A stretch of DNA of 58,025 nt from Betaproteobacteria bacterium (GCA_005882995.1 VBCY01000208.1:1-58025), one strand, 5' to 3'. Counted from the stretch's first letter, positions 1 through 9,107 are shown. Numbers and translations: made by a program. Notes: generated from the sequence alone by a model not told the origin.

Positions 1-371
1 GTGATCGCCGATCCGGCGCGGCTTGCAAACAACAATCCGGCGATGACCGGACCGAGCTCGCGCACCAGCGCCAGCGCCACCAGGATGCCCAGCTGCTCAT
101 CGGCGCCGTAGCGCTTGAGCGTTTCATATCCCTGCAGGGAAAGCACCATCCCCACGAACATTCCGGACATCAGAATGATCACCAGCGACAGAACGCCGGC
201 GAAGTAGATTTCGCGCAGCGTGAGTCCGATGCGTCGGAATGCCTGCGGCGAATGCCACATCACCGCGACCAAAAAACGGGCGGCGTAGCCAAGCCGGCTT
301 ACGGTGCCGGTGACGGCACCGCCGAGTCGCCGCAAGCCGTGCGTGACACCAGCCGTCACTTCACTGTACAT
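1..371 (-). CDS. mlaE: MlaE, phospholipid ABC transporter permease (partial)
   Basis: Inner-membrane permease of the Mla system, which moves phospholipids between the membranes and keeps the outer leaflet asymmetric. Only the first 123 codons are present; the gene runs off the left edge, and the family is about 260 residues long. The ATG at 371 opens a frame with a basic N-terminus, then a hydrophobic segment containing SGMFVGMVLSLQGYETL and the conserved LVRELGPVIAGLLFASRAG loop that contacts the ATPase. Its start overlaps the 3' end of mlaF by 11 bases, so the two are coupled; mlaD would be expected next, outside the window. Identification is firm from motif and partner. Confidence 0.9.
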   Translation of the reverse strand, partial: MYSEVTAGVTHGLRRLGGAVTGTVSRLGYAARFLVAVMWHSPQAFRRIGLTLREIYFAGVLSLVIILMSGMFVGMVLSLQGYETLKRYGADEQLGILVALALVRELGPVIAGLLFASRAGSAI

Positions 372-1224
372 GGCTCAACAATTCGCTCTGGTAAGCCGGC
401 GCCGGATAGTGGAAGGGCACCGGGCCATCCGGCTCGCCGTCAACGAACTGCCGCACGTAGGAATCGGTCGAGGCGCGCACCTCGTCGGGAGTGCCGCTGG
501 CGACGATTCTTCCCTCCGAGACGAAATAAAGATAATCGACGATCTTCAACGACTCGTAGACGTCGTGCGTGACCACGACCGACGTGATGCCGAGAGCATC
601 GTTCAATTTGCGGATGAGCTGGCCGATGACGCCGAGCGAAATCGGATCGAGACCGGCGAAGGGCTCGTCGTACATTACCACCATGGGATCGAGCGCGATG
701 GCGCGCGCCAGCGCGACGCGCCGCGCCATGCCGCCGGAGAGCTCTGCCGGCATCAAAGCGGCCGCGCCGCGCAGGCCGACCGCGTGCAGCTTCATCAACA
801 CCAGATCGCGGATCAACTCTTCTGAGAGATCCGTGTGCTCGCGCATGGGAAACGCAATATTCTCGAACACGCTCATGTCGGTGAACAACGCACCGAACTG
901 GAACAGCATGCCGAACCTTCGACGCAGTGCGTACAGCGCATCGGAATCGAGATCCGGGACCGATTGGCCGGCTACGATGATGCGTCCGCTCTGCGGCTTT
1001 AGCTGTCCACCGATCAATCGCAGCATGGTGGTCTTGCCGCAACCACTACCACCCATGATGGCGACGATCCTGCCGCGCGGCACGCGCATCGTGATTCCGC
1101 GCAGCACCAGCCTGCGTTCGTAGGCAAACGAGACGTCGGAAAGCTCGATCGCCGGCGCACGACGCTCGGCGCGATCTGTGCGCGTCTGCAAGGCGTGGAG
1201 AGCTGCGCTGGGTGCTTCAGCCAT
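361..1224 (-). CDS. mlaF: MlaF, phospholipid ABC transporter ATP-binding protein
   Basis: Cytoplasmic ATPase driving the MlaFEDB phospholipid transporter. Walker A is GGSGCGKTT, the signature is LSGGMARRVALARA, and Walker B runs into MYDEPFAGLDP. The C-terminal tail after the H-loop (VVTHDVYESL) is the short Mla type. I start at the ATG at 1224 (287 aa), preceded by GGGAAG; a TTG at 1299 would add 25 residues with no family resemblance. It overlaps mlaE by 11 bases. The region upstream carries the end of a disrupted antiporter gene in the same direction, 111 bases away. Confidence 0.92.
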   Translation of the reverse strand: MAEAPSAALHALQTRTDRAERRAPAIELSDVSFAYERRLVLRGITMRVPRGRIVAIMGGSGCGKTTMLRLIGGQLKPQSGRIIVAGQSVPDLDSDALYALRRRFGMLFQFGALFTDMSVFENIAFPMREHTDLSEELIRDLVLMKLHAVGLRGAAALMPAELSGGMARRVALARAIALDPMVVMYDEPFAGLDPISLGVIGQLIRKLNDALGITSVVVTHDVYESLKIVDYLYFVSEGRIVASGTPDEVRASTDSYVRQFVDGEPDGPVPFHYPAPAYQSELLSHVQ

Positions 1225-1335
1225 GGACTTCCCGGAAAAAACGGCGATTCCAGGAAGCGACCGCGATTGCTTTCCCGGAAGGGGCAACGATTGTATCAAA
1301 TCAGCGCTTAGGGACTGCTGGCTTAGCGACTGCTG

Positions 1336-3229
1336 TCATCTCCGGAGCAGCTTTTGCTCTGCGAGCGAGAGTTGTTCGGGCCGTCCAAGGAGCACGACGA
1401 CGTCGCCCGCTTCAAAGGCGTACTGGGGCTCCGGTTCTCGCGATCGTGCGCCTCGTCGACGTACACCGGTGATTTTCACTTCGCCCGAGTCGACGTCGGT
1501 AAGCGACTTGCCTATCGCCGCGGAACGATCCGTGAGAAGCACCGAATGCAGCCGTGGCTGCAGATTGTCCGCGGCATCCGCAGCGTCGGTTGCGCCGTGG
1601 AAGAAACCGCGAAACATGCTGTAGCGTTCCTCGCGAATGGCGCGGATGCGAGCGAGCACTCGATTGAGCGGCACGCCCAGGACCAGCAGCGAATGTGAGG
1701 CAAGCATGAGGCTGCCTTCGAGCACTTCCGGGACCACCTCCGCGGCACCTGCTTCGAGCAGGCGATCGAGCTCTGTTGAGCGCGGTCGGCGTATCCGCGA
1801 AGGTCACTGCGATGGCACGCGCTTTCATGAGCCCTGCTGCCATCAGCGTCTCGAGACGGCTGGCATCGGCGTATACGACGCTGCCGCCATCGGACGCTTC
1901 ACGCACTCTCTCCGGGTCGGAATCGAGAGCAATGAAAGCGATGTCCTCGGCCTCGAGCAGGCGAACCAGGTTTTGGCCGCTGCGTCCGTAGCCGCATACG
2001 ATCACATGATGCTGTCGAGCCATCGTTTGCGCCGCGATGTGAGTCAACTGCGCGGCTCGGGCCAGCCAGTCGTTGGCAGTCAGTCGCTTCACCAGGGGCT
2101 CGGAGAACTGGATCAGGAACGGTGCCGAAAGCATCGACAGCACCATCGCCGCCAGCACCGGCTGACTGAGCGATGGAGTGATGATCCCGAGCTCGCTCGA
2201 TAGCGCAAGCAAGACGATTGCAAACTCGCCCGCCTGCGCCAGATAGAACCCGGTGCGCAACGCGGTGCCCAGCGGTGAACCGAACAGGCGCGCCAGCACC
2301 ACGACCAGGGCGAGCTTCAAGAGCACCGGAACGAACAGCAGCAACAACACCCAGCCCAGGTTTGCTGCGACGGCCCGAAGATCGAGATACATGCCCACGC
2401 TGACGAAGAACAAACCTAGCAGGACGTCGCGAAACGGCTTGATGTCCTCCTCGACTTGATAGCGGTATTCGGTCTCGGCGATGAGCATTCCTGCAAGGAA
2501 TGCGCCCAGCGCAAATGACAGTCCCGCCAATTCGGTAAGTGCGGCAAGCCCGAGCGTCACCAGCAGCACGTTGAGCACGAAAAGCTCCGAGGAACGCTGG
2601 CGCGCGACGAGGTGAAACCATGCGCGCATCGGCTTCTGGCCCAGACCTGTGATCAACGCCAGCACGAAGGCCGCTTTCAAGCCCGCGAGCGCGAGCCCCT
2701 GCCACAGATCGTCTCCGCCCTTTGAGAGCGTCGGGATGGCAATCAGAAATGCCACAACCGCCAGATCCTGGAACAGGAGAATGCCCATGACGTCGCGCCC
2801 ATGCGCGGCGCCCAGCTCCATGCGCTCGACCAGCAGTTTCGAGGCAATCGCAGTAGAGCTCATCGCCAGCGCGCCGCCCAATGCAAATCCAGCGAGCCAT
2901 CCATAGTGCAACAGATGCAAGCCAAGCATCGTCATGACGGTGGTGATCGATACCTGGGCGAGCCCAAGCCCGAATACTGCGCGGCGCATGCTTTTCAACT
3001 GGGGCAAGCTGAATTCCAGGCCGATCGAGAACATCAGGAAAACGATGCCGAACTCGGCAAGGCTGCGTACGTCGGCGTTCTCAGGCACCCAGCCAAGCGC
3101 GCGGGGACCGACCGCGATGCCGACCGCCAGATACCCCAGGATTGGCGGCAGACGCAGAAGGCGGCACGCCACCACAACTACAACGGCTGCCGCGAGAACG
3201 ATGAGAATCAGTTGCAGCGTCTGAGGCAT
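1336..3229 (-). pseudogene. CPA2 (KefB-like) cation:proton antiporter, frame disrupted by an internal deletion
   Basis: Monovalent cation/proton antiporter with a TrkA-type regulatory half. From the ATG at 3229 the frame encodes about 12 hydrophobic segments (LGYLAVGIAVGPRALGW near the start), then a Rossmann NAD domain beginning HVIVCGYGRSGQNLVRLLEA. After FADTPTAL the frame is lost near 1775 and resumes in another frame at ELDRLLEAGAAEVVPEVLEG, continuing to a C-terminal TrkA_C-like domain and a TGA at 1336-1338. Family members have roughly 30 residues between these blocks, so this looks like a deletion of about 80-90 bases rather than a one-base slip. Summed coding is about 629 codons against a usual 650-665. 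It is either an assembly error or a broken gene; the rest of both halves is well conserved. Confidence 0.82.
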
Positions 3230-3326
3230 CGCTTCGTTTCAGTGATGTCGTCAAATAAAGCCGAGTGCTGTTCGGAGGCTAGCATACGAGAGCGCTCGCG
3301 CGGGGCGGGCCACTGCGGCAAAAGGG

Positions 3327-3332
3327 TATACT
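3327..3332 (+). promoter_or_regulatory. Possible -10 box upstream of kdsD
   Basis: TATACT lies just upstream of the kdsD ATG at 3339, in the divergent gap between the antiporter and kdsD. No convincing -35 is visible at 17 bases, and transcription would begin very close to the start codon, so this is a weak call. Confidence 0.3.
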
Positions 3333-3338
3333 TTCCGC

Positions 3339-4355
3339 ATGTCCGCGGAAGCAATGCATAGCGTCGCGCCGGCGCATGATATCGAGCCGCAGCGTGCGCT
3401 CGCGCTGGGAAAGCGCGTGCTCGCCACCGAGGCGGCCGCGATCTCGGCGCTCGAAGGGCGGCTCGGTGCCGCGTTTCTCGCCGCTGCGCGCGTGCTCTTC
3501 GGCTGTCGCGGACGCGTGGTCGTGACCGGTATCGGCAAATCGGGGCACATCGCGCGCAAGCTGGCGGCCACACTTGCTTCGACCGGCACGCCGGCTTTTT
3601 TCGTTCATGCCGCGGAAGCAAGTCACGGCGATCTCGGCATGATCACGAATGATGATGTCGTCGTGCTGCTTTCAAATTCCGGAGAAACCGACGAACTCGT
3701 ATCGCTGGTTCCCCACCTCAAGCGCCAGGGGGCCAAGCTCATCGCCCTGACCGGCAGCGAGCAATCTTCACTCGCGCAGTCGGTTGACGTGCATCTCGAT
3801 GCCGGCGTCGACAGCGAAGCCTGCCCGCTCGGCCTTGCCCCCACGGCGAGCACCACCGCAGCGCTGGCGCTCGGCGATGCGTTGGCGCTCACCCTGCTCG
3901 ATGCGCGTGGCTTCTCCGTCGAGGACTTTGCACGCTCTCATCCCGGCGGGACGCTGGGAAGGCGACTCTTTACCCACGTTGCCGACGTGATGCGCACCGG
4001 CGCCGCGGTGCCTTCGGTGCCGCTCACCGCTACGCTGGCGGAGGTCGTTGTCGAAATGAGCAGCAAAGGCATGGGCATGACGGCGGTCATCGACGCGGAC
4101 CGCGCCATCGCGGGGATATTCACCGACGGCGATCTGCGCCGTTGCCTCGCGCACGTCACGGACTTTGGAGCTGCTCGCGTCGAGAGCCTCATGACCCGCA
4201 AGCCTCGCACCATCGAAGCGGACCGGCTCGCGATCGACTGCGTCGAGTTGATGGAAACGTTGCCCAAGGTGAGCCAGCTGCTGGTTGTCGACGACCATTC
4301 CCGGCTGATAGGTGCATTGCATCTGCACGATCTGTTCCGCGCCAAGGTCGTATGA
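3339..4355 (+). CDS. kdsD: KdsD, arabinose-5-phosphate isomerase
   Basis: Converts ribulose-5-phosphate to arabinose-5-phosphate, the first committed step of Kdo synthesis for LPS. 338 aa. The SIS domain (about residues 40-175) carries GIGKSGHIARKLAATLASTG, HGDLGM and LLSNSGETDEL; ARSHPGGTLGRRL follows. Two CBS domains fill residues 215-338. Length and order match the family. It heads the cluster kdsD-kdsC-lptC-lptA-lptB. The stop TGA at 4353-4355 overlaps the ATG of a dispersed repeat (4352), so the gap to kdsC (about 280 bases) is unusually long and repeat-filled. Confidence 0.95.
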   Translation: MSAEAMHSVAPAHDIEPQRALALGKRVLATEAAAISALEGRLGAAFLAAARVLFGCRGRVVVTGIGKSGHIARKLAATLASTGTPAFFVHAAEASHGDLGMITNDDVVVLLSNSGETDELVSLVPHLKRQGAKLIALTGSEQSSLAQSVDVHLDAGVDSEACPLGLAPTASTTAALALGDALALTLLDARGFSVEDFARSHPGGTLGRRLFTHVADVMRTGAAVPSVPLTATLAEVVVEMSSKGMGMTAVIDADRAIAGIFTDGDLRRCLAHVTDFGAARVESLMTRKPRTIEADRLAIDCVELMETLPKVSQLLVVDDHSRLIGALHLHDLFRAKVV

Positions 4356-4389
4356 GCGCCGCCGGGCCGCCCCAAGGCGCGAATGGCTC
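4352..4389 (+). repeat. Dispersed 38-base GC-rich repeat, copy 1
   Basis: A 38-base block starting ATGAGCGCCGCCGGGCCGCC and ending GCGAATGGCTC, identical to the block at 4546-4583. It begins inside the kdsD stop codon (ATGA overlap). Followed by repeat-like sequence up to 4540, including a GGGGGCAGCGCAGCGGCGC block (from 4502) that recurs after copy 2. Confidence 0.9.
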
Positions 4390-4390
4390 T

Positions 4391-4440
4391 GCGGCCTCCT
4401 TGCGCCGACAGCGCTATGCGGCTGTAGAGTGTCGGCCGCC
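4391..4440 (+). repeat. 50-base intergenic element with inverted ends, copy A
   Basis: Begins GCGGCCTCCTTG and ends GTCGGCCGCC, giving complementary GCGGCC/GGCCGC ends. A 50-base element with the same two ends and the same internal spacing lies at 20801-20850; the middle 18 bases differ. It lies between the two copies of the 38-base repeat. Likely a dispersed repeat family of this genome. Confidence 0.65.
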
Positions 4441-4545
4441 ATCCATGCTCGCGGACGCGCCCTTCGGGCCTGCGCTTCGCGCCGCTCGCACGGACGGCTC
4501 CGGGGGCAGCGCAGCGGCGCGAGCCGCAAGCGTGGGGGTACACCA

Positions 4546-4583
4546 ATGAGCGCCGCCGGGCCGCCCCAAGGCGCGAATGGCTC
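4546..4583 (+). repeat. Dispersed 38-base GC-rich repeat, copy 2
   Basis: Exact second copy of the block at 4352-4389. Its ATG (4546) is in frame with kdsC, so automated callers may start KdsC here and add a low-complexity Gly/Ala/Pro-rich tail (MSAAGPPQGANGSPSGGSAA) that is not part of the enzyme. The GGGGGCAGCGCAGCGGCGC block follows at about 4591. Confidence 0.9.
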
Positions 4584-4621
4584 CCCCTCGGGGGGCAGCG
4601 CAGCGGCGCCAGCCGAGAAGC

Positions 4622-4626
4622 AGGAG
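4622..4626 (+). promoter_or_regulatory. Ribosome binding site that sets the kdsC start
   Basis: AGGAG lies 9 bases before the GTG at 4636. This favours that GTG over the in-frame ATG at 4546, which lies inside a repeat and has no such site. Confidence 0.6.
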
Positions 4627-4635
4627 ACTACAGGT

Positions 4636-5166
4636 GTGACGAGTGTCGAATTGACGGAGCGAGCACGTCGCATACGTCTGCTCTCATGCGACGTGGACGG
4701 TGTGTTGACCGACGGTAAGCTCTACTATTCCGATGACGGTAGTGAGCTCAAGGCATTTTCCACGCTTGATGGCCTCGGACTCAAGATGCTCCAGGAGTGC
4801 GGCGTCATCGTCGCCTGGATCACCGGCAGCTCGACCGCCGCGGTGACGCGACGCGCGCGTCACCTGGGCGTCGCGCATGTCATTCTGGGCGCGGAAAACA
4901 AGCTCGCGCCGTGGGAGCGACTCCGCGGCGAGCTGGGCTTCGCCCTCGAGGACTGTGCGCACATCGGCGATCATCTTCCCGATCTGCCGCTGCTCGCGCG
5001 ATGTGGTCTCGCGCTCACCGTGCCGCACGCTCCCGAGCCGATTCGCCGCCAGGCGCACTATGTGACGCGAGCCGACGGCGGAGCGGGCGCGGTGCGAGAA
5101 GTCTGCGAGCTCATTCTCTCAGCGCGGGATGCGCTCCAGCCGATGCTGAAGGCGTTCGCGCAATGA
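4636..5166 (+). CDS. kdsC: KdsC, 3-deoxy-D-manno-octulosonate 8-phosphate phosphatase
   Basis: HAD-superfamily phosphatase releasing Kdo from Kdo-8-phosphate. 176 aa from GTG 4636, the usual family size. HAD motif I is DVDGVLTDG (nucleophile Asp), followed by DGLGLKML, WITGSST (motif II), and a C-terminal GDHLPDLPLL (motif IV); the pattern is that of cap-less tetrameric KdsC. The in-frame sequence from 4546 to 4635 comes from a dispersed repeat and is excluded because of the AGGAG before 4636 and the absence of homology. The stop overlaps the lptC start (ATGA at 5163-5166), so translation is coupled. Confidence 0.93.
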   Translation: MTSVELTERARRIRLLSCDVDGVLTDGKLYYSDDGSELKAFSTLDGLGLKMLQECGVIVAWITGSSTAAVTRRARHLGVAHVILGAENKLAPWERLRGELGFALEDCAHIGDHLPDLPLLARCGLALTVPHAPEPIRRQAHYVTRADGGAGAVREVCELILSARDALQPMLKAFAQ

Positions 5167-5762
5167 GACTCAAACGGTCGACCTTGAACCGGCTGATCGG
5201 CTGGTCCCCTGTGCTGTTGCTGGGATCGCTCGCTGCCCTCACCTATTGGCTCAACGCGCAGGTGCAGTTGCGGGGCCCTTTTTTCGACGGGAGCGGCCGC
5301 CACGACCCCGACGTCTACATCGAGGACTTCAAGGCGGAGAGTCTCGACGCACAGGGACGCGTTCGGCAGGCGCTGACCGCGAGGCTTGCGCGTCACTATC
5401 CCGATGACGACACGACCGAATTTGATGCGCCGCTGATCACATTCAGCGATCCCGGAAAGCCGGCGCTTTCCGTCACCGCCGATCGGGCGATCGTCACCGG
5501 CGATCGCGAGCACGCTTATTTCTCCGGCCATGTGCGCGGTGTGCGAGAGCCGACGGCTGCTGATGCGCACGATGGTCCGGTGGTTCTCACCAGCGAATAT
5601 CTGCACGTCATTCCCAAGGAAGACCGAGTCGTCACCGACAAGCCGGTGACGATCGAGGACCCCCGTGGGATAATTCACGCCACTGGCATGGAGTTCGATA
5701 ATCGCAGCAGGAAGGTGAAGTTCGGCTCGCACATCAGCGGCAGTCTGCAGCCGCAGAAGTAG
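5163..5762 (+). CDS. lptC: LptC, LPS export bitopic protein
   Basis: Inner-membrane-anchored component that passes LPS from LptB2FG to LptA. 199 aa: one N-terminal membrane helix (around SPVLLLGSLAALTYWL) and a periplasmic beta-jellyroll with YIEDFKAESLDAQGR and a late HATGMEFDNRSRKVKF segment typical of the Lpt fold. ATG at 5163 overlaps the kdsC stop; lptA begins 3 bases after the lptC stop. The position between kdsC and lptA supports the call as much as the sequence, which diverges quickly in this family. Confidence 0.9.
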   Translation: MRLKRSTLNRLIGWSPVLLLGSLAALTYWLNAQVQLRGPFFDGSGRHDPDVYIEDFKAESLDAQGRVRQALTARLARHYPDDDTTEFDAPLITFSDPGKPALSVTADRAIVTGDREHAYFSGHVRGVREPTAADAHDGPVVLTSEYLHVIPKEDRVVTDKPVTIEDPRGIIHATGMEFDNRSRKVKFGSHISGSLQPQK

Positions 5763-5765
5763 CGC

Positions 5766-6521
5766 ATGTCGAGCCGCTCCCCAATTCGCGTCGCCCGGCG
5801 ATCGCCGCAGGAGGTGGTCGCGGCGGGACTTCGGTCGACGCTGGGACGAGGTCCCTACCGGCTCATCGCCCTCCTCGGCTGCGCCACCCTATCGTTGGCA
5901 CCGCTTGCTAACGCCGAAAAATCCGATCGTGAGAAGCCAATTTTTTATCAGGGGGACACGGGAGGAGCGAACCTCGGCACCAAGGATGGCGAGCTCTCGG
6001 GCAACGTTGTTATCACGCAGGGGACGCTCACCATCCATGCCGATCGCATTGTGTTCCACCAGAACCCCGACAATTCGCTCTCGGCCACGGCGTACGGCAA
6101 TCCGGTCAGCTTTCGCGAAAAGCGCGACGGCGTCGACGAATACTACGAGGGCTACGCTCAGCGCGCGCTCTATGACGGTCAAAAACGGCTGCTCGAGCTT
6201 TTCGACCGCGCGCTGCTCAAGAAAAGCAGCGACGAAATTCGCAGCAACTACATTTCATACAACGCCGGGACAGAGGTCTTCAAGGCCGAGGGGCGGCCGG
6301 ACAGCAAATCCGCAGAGACTGGCGAAACGCCCTTGGGACCACGCGTGCGCGGCGTGTTCCAGCCGCAGGCGAAGGACGACAAAGGCGCGCCGGCGAAGGA
6401 CGACAAGGGCGCACAGCCCAAACAGGAAAAAGGCGCCAAGGACGTCACGGCGACACCGAAGGCGGGCAACGCACTGCCGCTGAAAGCCGACGATTCCATC
6501 GCTCCGCCGTCCGGCAAATGA
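5766..6521 (+). CDS. lptA: LptA, periplasmic LPS-binding bridge protein
   Basis: Periplasmic protein whose oligomers bridge LptC and LptD for LPS export. 251 aa with an N-terminal signal segment ([19 protein letters not shown]) preceded by a long basic stretch, then the OstA/LptA jellyroll: [20 protein letters not shown] and [15 protein letters not shown]. The C-terminal 50 or so residues are a Lys/Asp/Gly-rich low-complexity tail with two KDDKGA units, longer than in model LptA proteins. The start at 5766 may be too early: the N-terminal 30 residues before the hydrophobic core are unusually long. Confidence 0.9.
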   Translation: MSSRSPIRVARRSPQEVVAAGLRSTLGRGPYRLIALLGCATLSLAPLANAEKSDREKPIFYQGDTGGANLGTKDGELSGNVVITQGTLTIHADRIVFHQNPDNSLSATAYGNPVSFREKRDGVDEYYEGYAQRALYDGQKRLLELFDRALLKKSSDEIRSNYISYNAGTEVFKAEGRPDSKSAETGETPLGPRVRGVFQPQAKDDKGAPAKDDKGAQPKQEKGAKDVTATPKAGNALPLKADDSIAPPSGK

Positions 6522-6537
6522 TGTCGCCGTACGTGCA

Positions 6538-7260
6538 ATGAGCACCCTGTCGGTGGAGACGCTCAACAAGCGCTACAAGTCGCGCGTCGTCGTCCATGAT
6601 GTATCGCTCGCTGTGGACAGCGGCGAGGTGATCGGCCTGCTTGGTCCGAACGGAGCGGGGAAGACTACGTGCTTCTACATGATCGTCGGGCTGGTTGCGA
6701 CCGACGGCGGAACCATCCGACTCGACGGCGAGAATCTCACGCGAATGCCGATCCACGTGCGCGCGCGCATGGGGCTATCGTACCTTCCGCAAGAAGCGTC
6801 CATCTTCCGCAAGCTCTCGGTCGCCGAGAATGTGCTGGCCATCCTCGAGCTGCAAGGCATCGACGACGACGAGATTGCCAACCGTCTCGACGCGTTGCTG
6901 GAGGACCTGTCGATTTCGCACTTGAGCGATGCGCATGCGCTGAGCCTGTCCGGCGGCGAGCGCCGACGGGTGGAAATCGCGCGTGCGCTGGCAACGCGGC
7001 CACGTTTCATTCTCCTCGACGAGCCCTTCGCAGGCATCGATCCCATCGCTGTGCTCGACATTCAAAAGATCATCGGCTTCCTCAAGGAACGGGGAATCGG
7101 CGTGATGATCACAGACCACAACGTGCGAGAGACGCTGGGCATTTGCGACCGCGCCTACATCATCAACGAGGGCCGGGTCCTGGCTTCGGGAACGCCGGAC
7201 GAAATTGTTTATAATGAAAGCGTGAGAAAGGTCTATTTAGGGGAGCATTTCCGGCTCTGA
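6538..7260 (+). CDS. lptB: LptB, LPS export ABC transporter ATP-binding protein
   Basis: ATPase of the LptB2FG extractor that powers LPS transport. 240 aa. Walker [10 protein letters not shown], signature [15 protein letters not shown], Walker [16 protein letters not shown], switch TDHNVRETL, and the family C-terminus [12 protein letters not shown]. It starts 16 bases after lptA and is followed by rpoN after 24 bases, the classic lptB-rpoN junction. Confidence 0.96.
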   Translation: MSTLSVETLNKRYKSRVVVHDVSLAVDSGEVIGLLGPNGAGKTTCFYMIVGLVATDGGTIRLDGENLTRMPIHVRARMGLSYLPQEASIFRKLSVAENVLAILELQGIDDDEIANRLDALLEDLSISHLSDAHALSLSGGERRRVEIARALATRPRFILLDEPFAGIDPIAVLDIQKIIGFLKERGIGVMITDHNVRETLGICDRAYIINEGRVLASGTPDEIVYNESVRKVYLGEHFRL

Positions 7261-7284
7261 TGTTGGCTACAGAACCGCCACGCC

Positions 7285-8727
7285 ATGAAACCGACGCTAC
7301 AGCTCAAGCTATCCCAGCACTTGACGCTGACGCCGCAACTGCAGCAGTCGATTCGTCTGCTACAGCTCTCGACGCTGGAGCTCAATGCGGAGGTGGAGCG
7401 GCTGCTGCAGGAAAATCCCCTTCTCGAGAAGGCCGACGAAGAGGATGGGGCGTCCTTGCCGGCAGCTTTCACCACCGGCCTGTCGACATCTGCGACAGCT
7501 GATACGCCAAGCGACCGAGGCGAAGCCTCGTCGGCCGCCGACCTGGACCTGAACGCGAGCGCGACCGGTGACGGCGGCGACTGGGGCTCCGCGTCCGGTA
7601 GTGGCGACGATGACGACGACAGGTTCATTCCGCAGCAGGTCGCGACCAGTTCGCTTCGCGACCATCTGAACGAGCAGGTCGCGTTGCTCAGCCTGCCGTT
7701 GCGCGACCGACAGATCGTCTCGGCGATGATCGATGCCGTCGACGAGGACGGCTATCTGACGATCTCGCTCGAGGAGTTGTTCGAGCTTTTTCCCGAGGAA
7801 CTGGGCCTCGACGCCGATGAGCTGTCAATCGGGCTGCGGCATCTGCAGCATCTCGAGCCGGCCGGCGTGGGCGCTCGTGACGCCGCGGAATGCCTGGCGC
7901 TTCAGTTGAAGGCGCTGCCCGAATCGACGCCACTTCGTACCGAAGCGCTGCGGCTGGTCGAGCATCATCTGCCATTGCTCGCAGCGCGCGATTTCGGCAA
8001 GTTGAAGCGTCTGCTGCACACCGACGACGACGGTTTGCGCGGAGTGCGCTCGCTGATCATGAGCCTCAATCCTCGCCCGGGTGCGGAGTTCGCGACGACC
8101 GAGGCGAACTACGTCATTCCCGACGTGGTCGTACGGAAGCTGCGAGGCCGCTGGGTGGCGGCGCTCAATGAGGCGGCGATGCCCAAGCTGAGATTGAATC
8201 GCATCTACGCCGACATCCTCACCCGCAATCGCGAATCATCGAACCAGCAGCTCGCGGCGCAATTGCAGGAAGCGAAGTGGCTCATTCGCAACGTCCAGCA
8301 GCGCTTTGAGACCATATTGCGGGTATCGCAGGCCATTGTCGACCGTCAGCGCCACTTCTTCGACCATGGCGAAGTGGCAATGCGACCGATGGTGCTACGT
8401 GAAATCGCCGAGATCCTGAGCCTCCACGAATCGACCATTTCTCGGGTGACCACGCAAAAATACATGCTGACGCCGCGCGGCACCTATGAGCTGAAGTATT
8501 TTTTCGGCAGTCACGTGGCGACCGATACGGGCGGAGCGGCGTCGGCGACCGCGATCCGCGCATTGATCAAGCAGCTGATCGGAGCGGAAGATTCGAAGGC
8601 GCCGCTGACCGATAGCCGCATTGCCGATCTCCTGGGCGACCAGGGCATCGTCGTCGCCCGACGAACCATCGCGAAGTACCGTGAAGCGCTGCAGATTCCG
8701 CCGGTGAACCTGCGCAAGGCGATCTAG
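7285..8727 (+). CDS. rpoN: RpoN, RNA polymerase sigma-54 factor
   Basis: Alternative sigma factor for -24/-12 promoters that need AAA+ activators. 480 aa. Region I is the Gln/Leu-rich N-terminus (QLQQSIRLLQLSTLELNAE), followed by an acidic region II (about residues 50-115), the core-binding and helix-turn-helix region (LSLHESTISRVTTQKYML) and the RpoN box ARRTIAKYRE near the C-terminus. All regions are intact. It sits between lptB and hpf as in most proteobacteria. Confidence 0.96.
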   Translation: MKPTLQLKLSQHLTLTPQLQQSIRLLQLSTLELNAEVERLLQENPLLEKADEEDGASLPAAFTTGLSTSATADTPSDRGEASSAADLDLNASATGDGGDWGSASGSGDDDDDRFIPQQVATSSLRDHLNEQVALLSLPLRDRQIVSAMIDAVDEDGYLTISLEELFELFPEELGLDADELSIGLRHLQHLEPAGVGARDAAECLALQLKALPESTPLRTEALRLVEHHLPLLAARDFGKLKRLLHTDDDGLRGVRSLIMSLNPRPGAEFATTEANYVIPDVVVRKLRGRWVAALNEAAMPKLRLNRIYADILTRNRESSNQQLAAQLQEAKWLIRNVQQRFETILRVSQAIVDRQRHFFDHGEVAMRPMVLREIAEILSLHESTISRVTTQKYMLTPRGTYELKYFFGSHVATDTGGAASATAIRALIKQLIGAEDSKAPLTDSRIADLLGDQGIVVARRTIAKYREALQIPPVNLRKAI

Positions 8728-8756
8728 GGCACGCCTTAATTCATCAAGGAGGCTGG

Positions 8757-9107
8757 ATGAACCTGAACCTTACCGGTCATCATCTCGCAATCACTCCCGC
8801 CATCCGCGATTACGTCATCGCCAAGCTTGACCGCGTCACGCGACATTTCGATCACGTCATTGATGTCAATGTCGTGCTCTCTGTCGACAAGCTGAGGCAG
8901 CAGATCACCGCTAACCTGCACATCCGCGGCAAGGATATCCATGCCGAGTGCGTGGAGCCCGACATGTACGCCGCGATCGATGCGCTTGCCGACAAACTCG
9001 ACCGGCAGGTGCTCCGCTACAAGGAAAAGAGAAACGGTCATCGCCACCAGCCCGCGGAAATCAAGCGCGCTGCGGCGGCTCGCCCGCGCAAGCAGCGCGC
9101 CAAGTAG
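8757..9107 (+). CDS. hpf: HPF, ribosome hibernation promoting factor
   Basis: Binds the 30S decoding region in stationary phase and promotes inactive ribosomes. 116 aa with the beta-alpha-beta-beta-beta-alpha S30AE fold: MNLNLTGHHLAITPAIRDYV at the start and DMYAAIDALADKLDRQVL helix later. The basic tail (AAAARPRKQRAK) is short, so this is the short/intermediate HPF type rather than the long dimerising form. A strong AGGAGG precedes the ATG. Position after rpoN is conserved. Confidence 0.93.
   Translation: MNLNLTGHHLAITPAIRDYVIAKLDRVTRHFDHVIDVNVVLSVDKLRQQITANLHIRGKDIHAECVEPDMYAAIDALADKLDRQVLRYKEKRNGHRHQPAEIKRAAAARPRKQRAK

Noticed and set aside
4546-4635. KdsC start at ATG 4546
   Set aside because: The ATG lies inside a dispersed repeat, has no ribosome binding site and adds residues unlike any KdsC.
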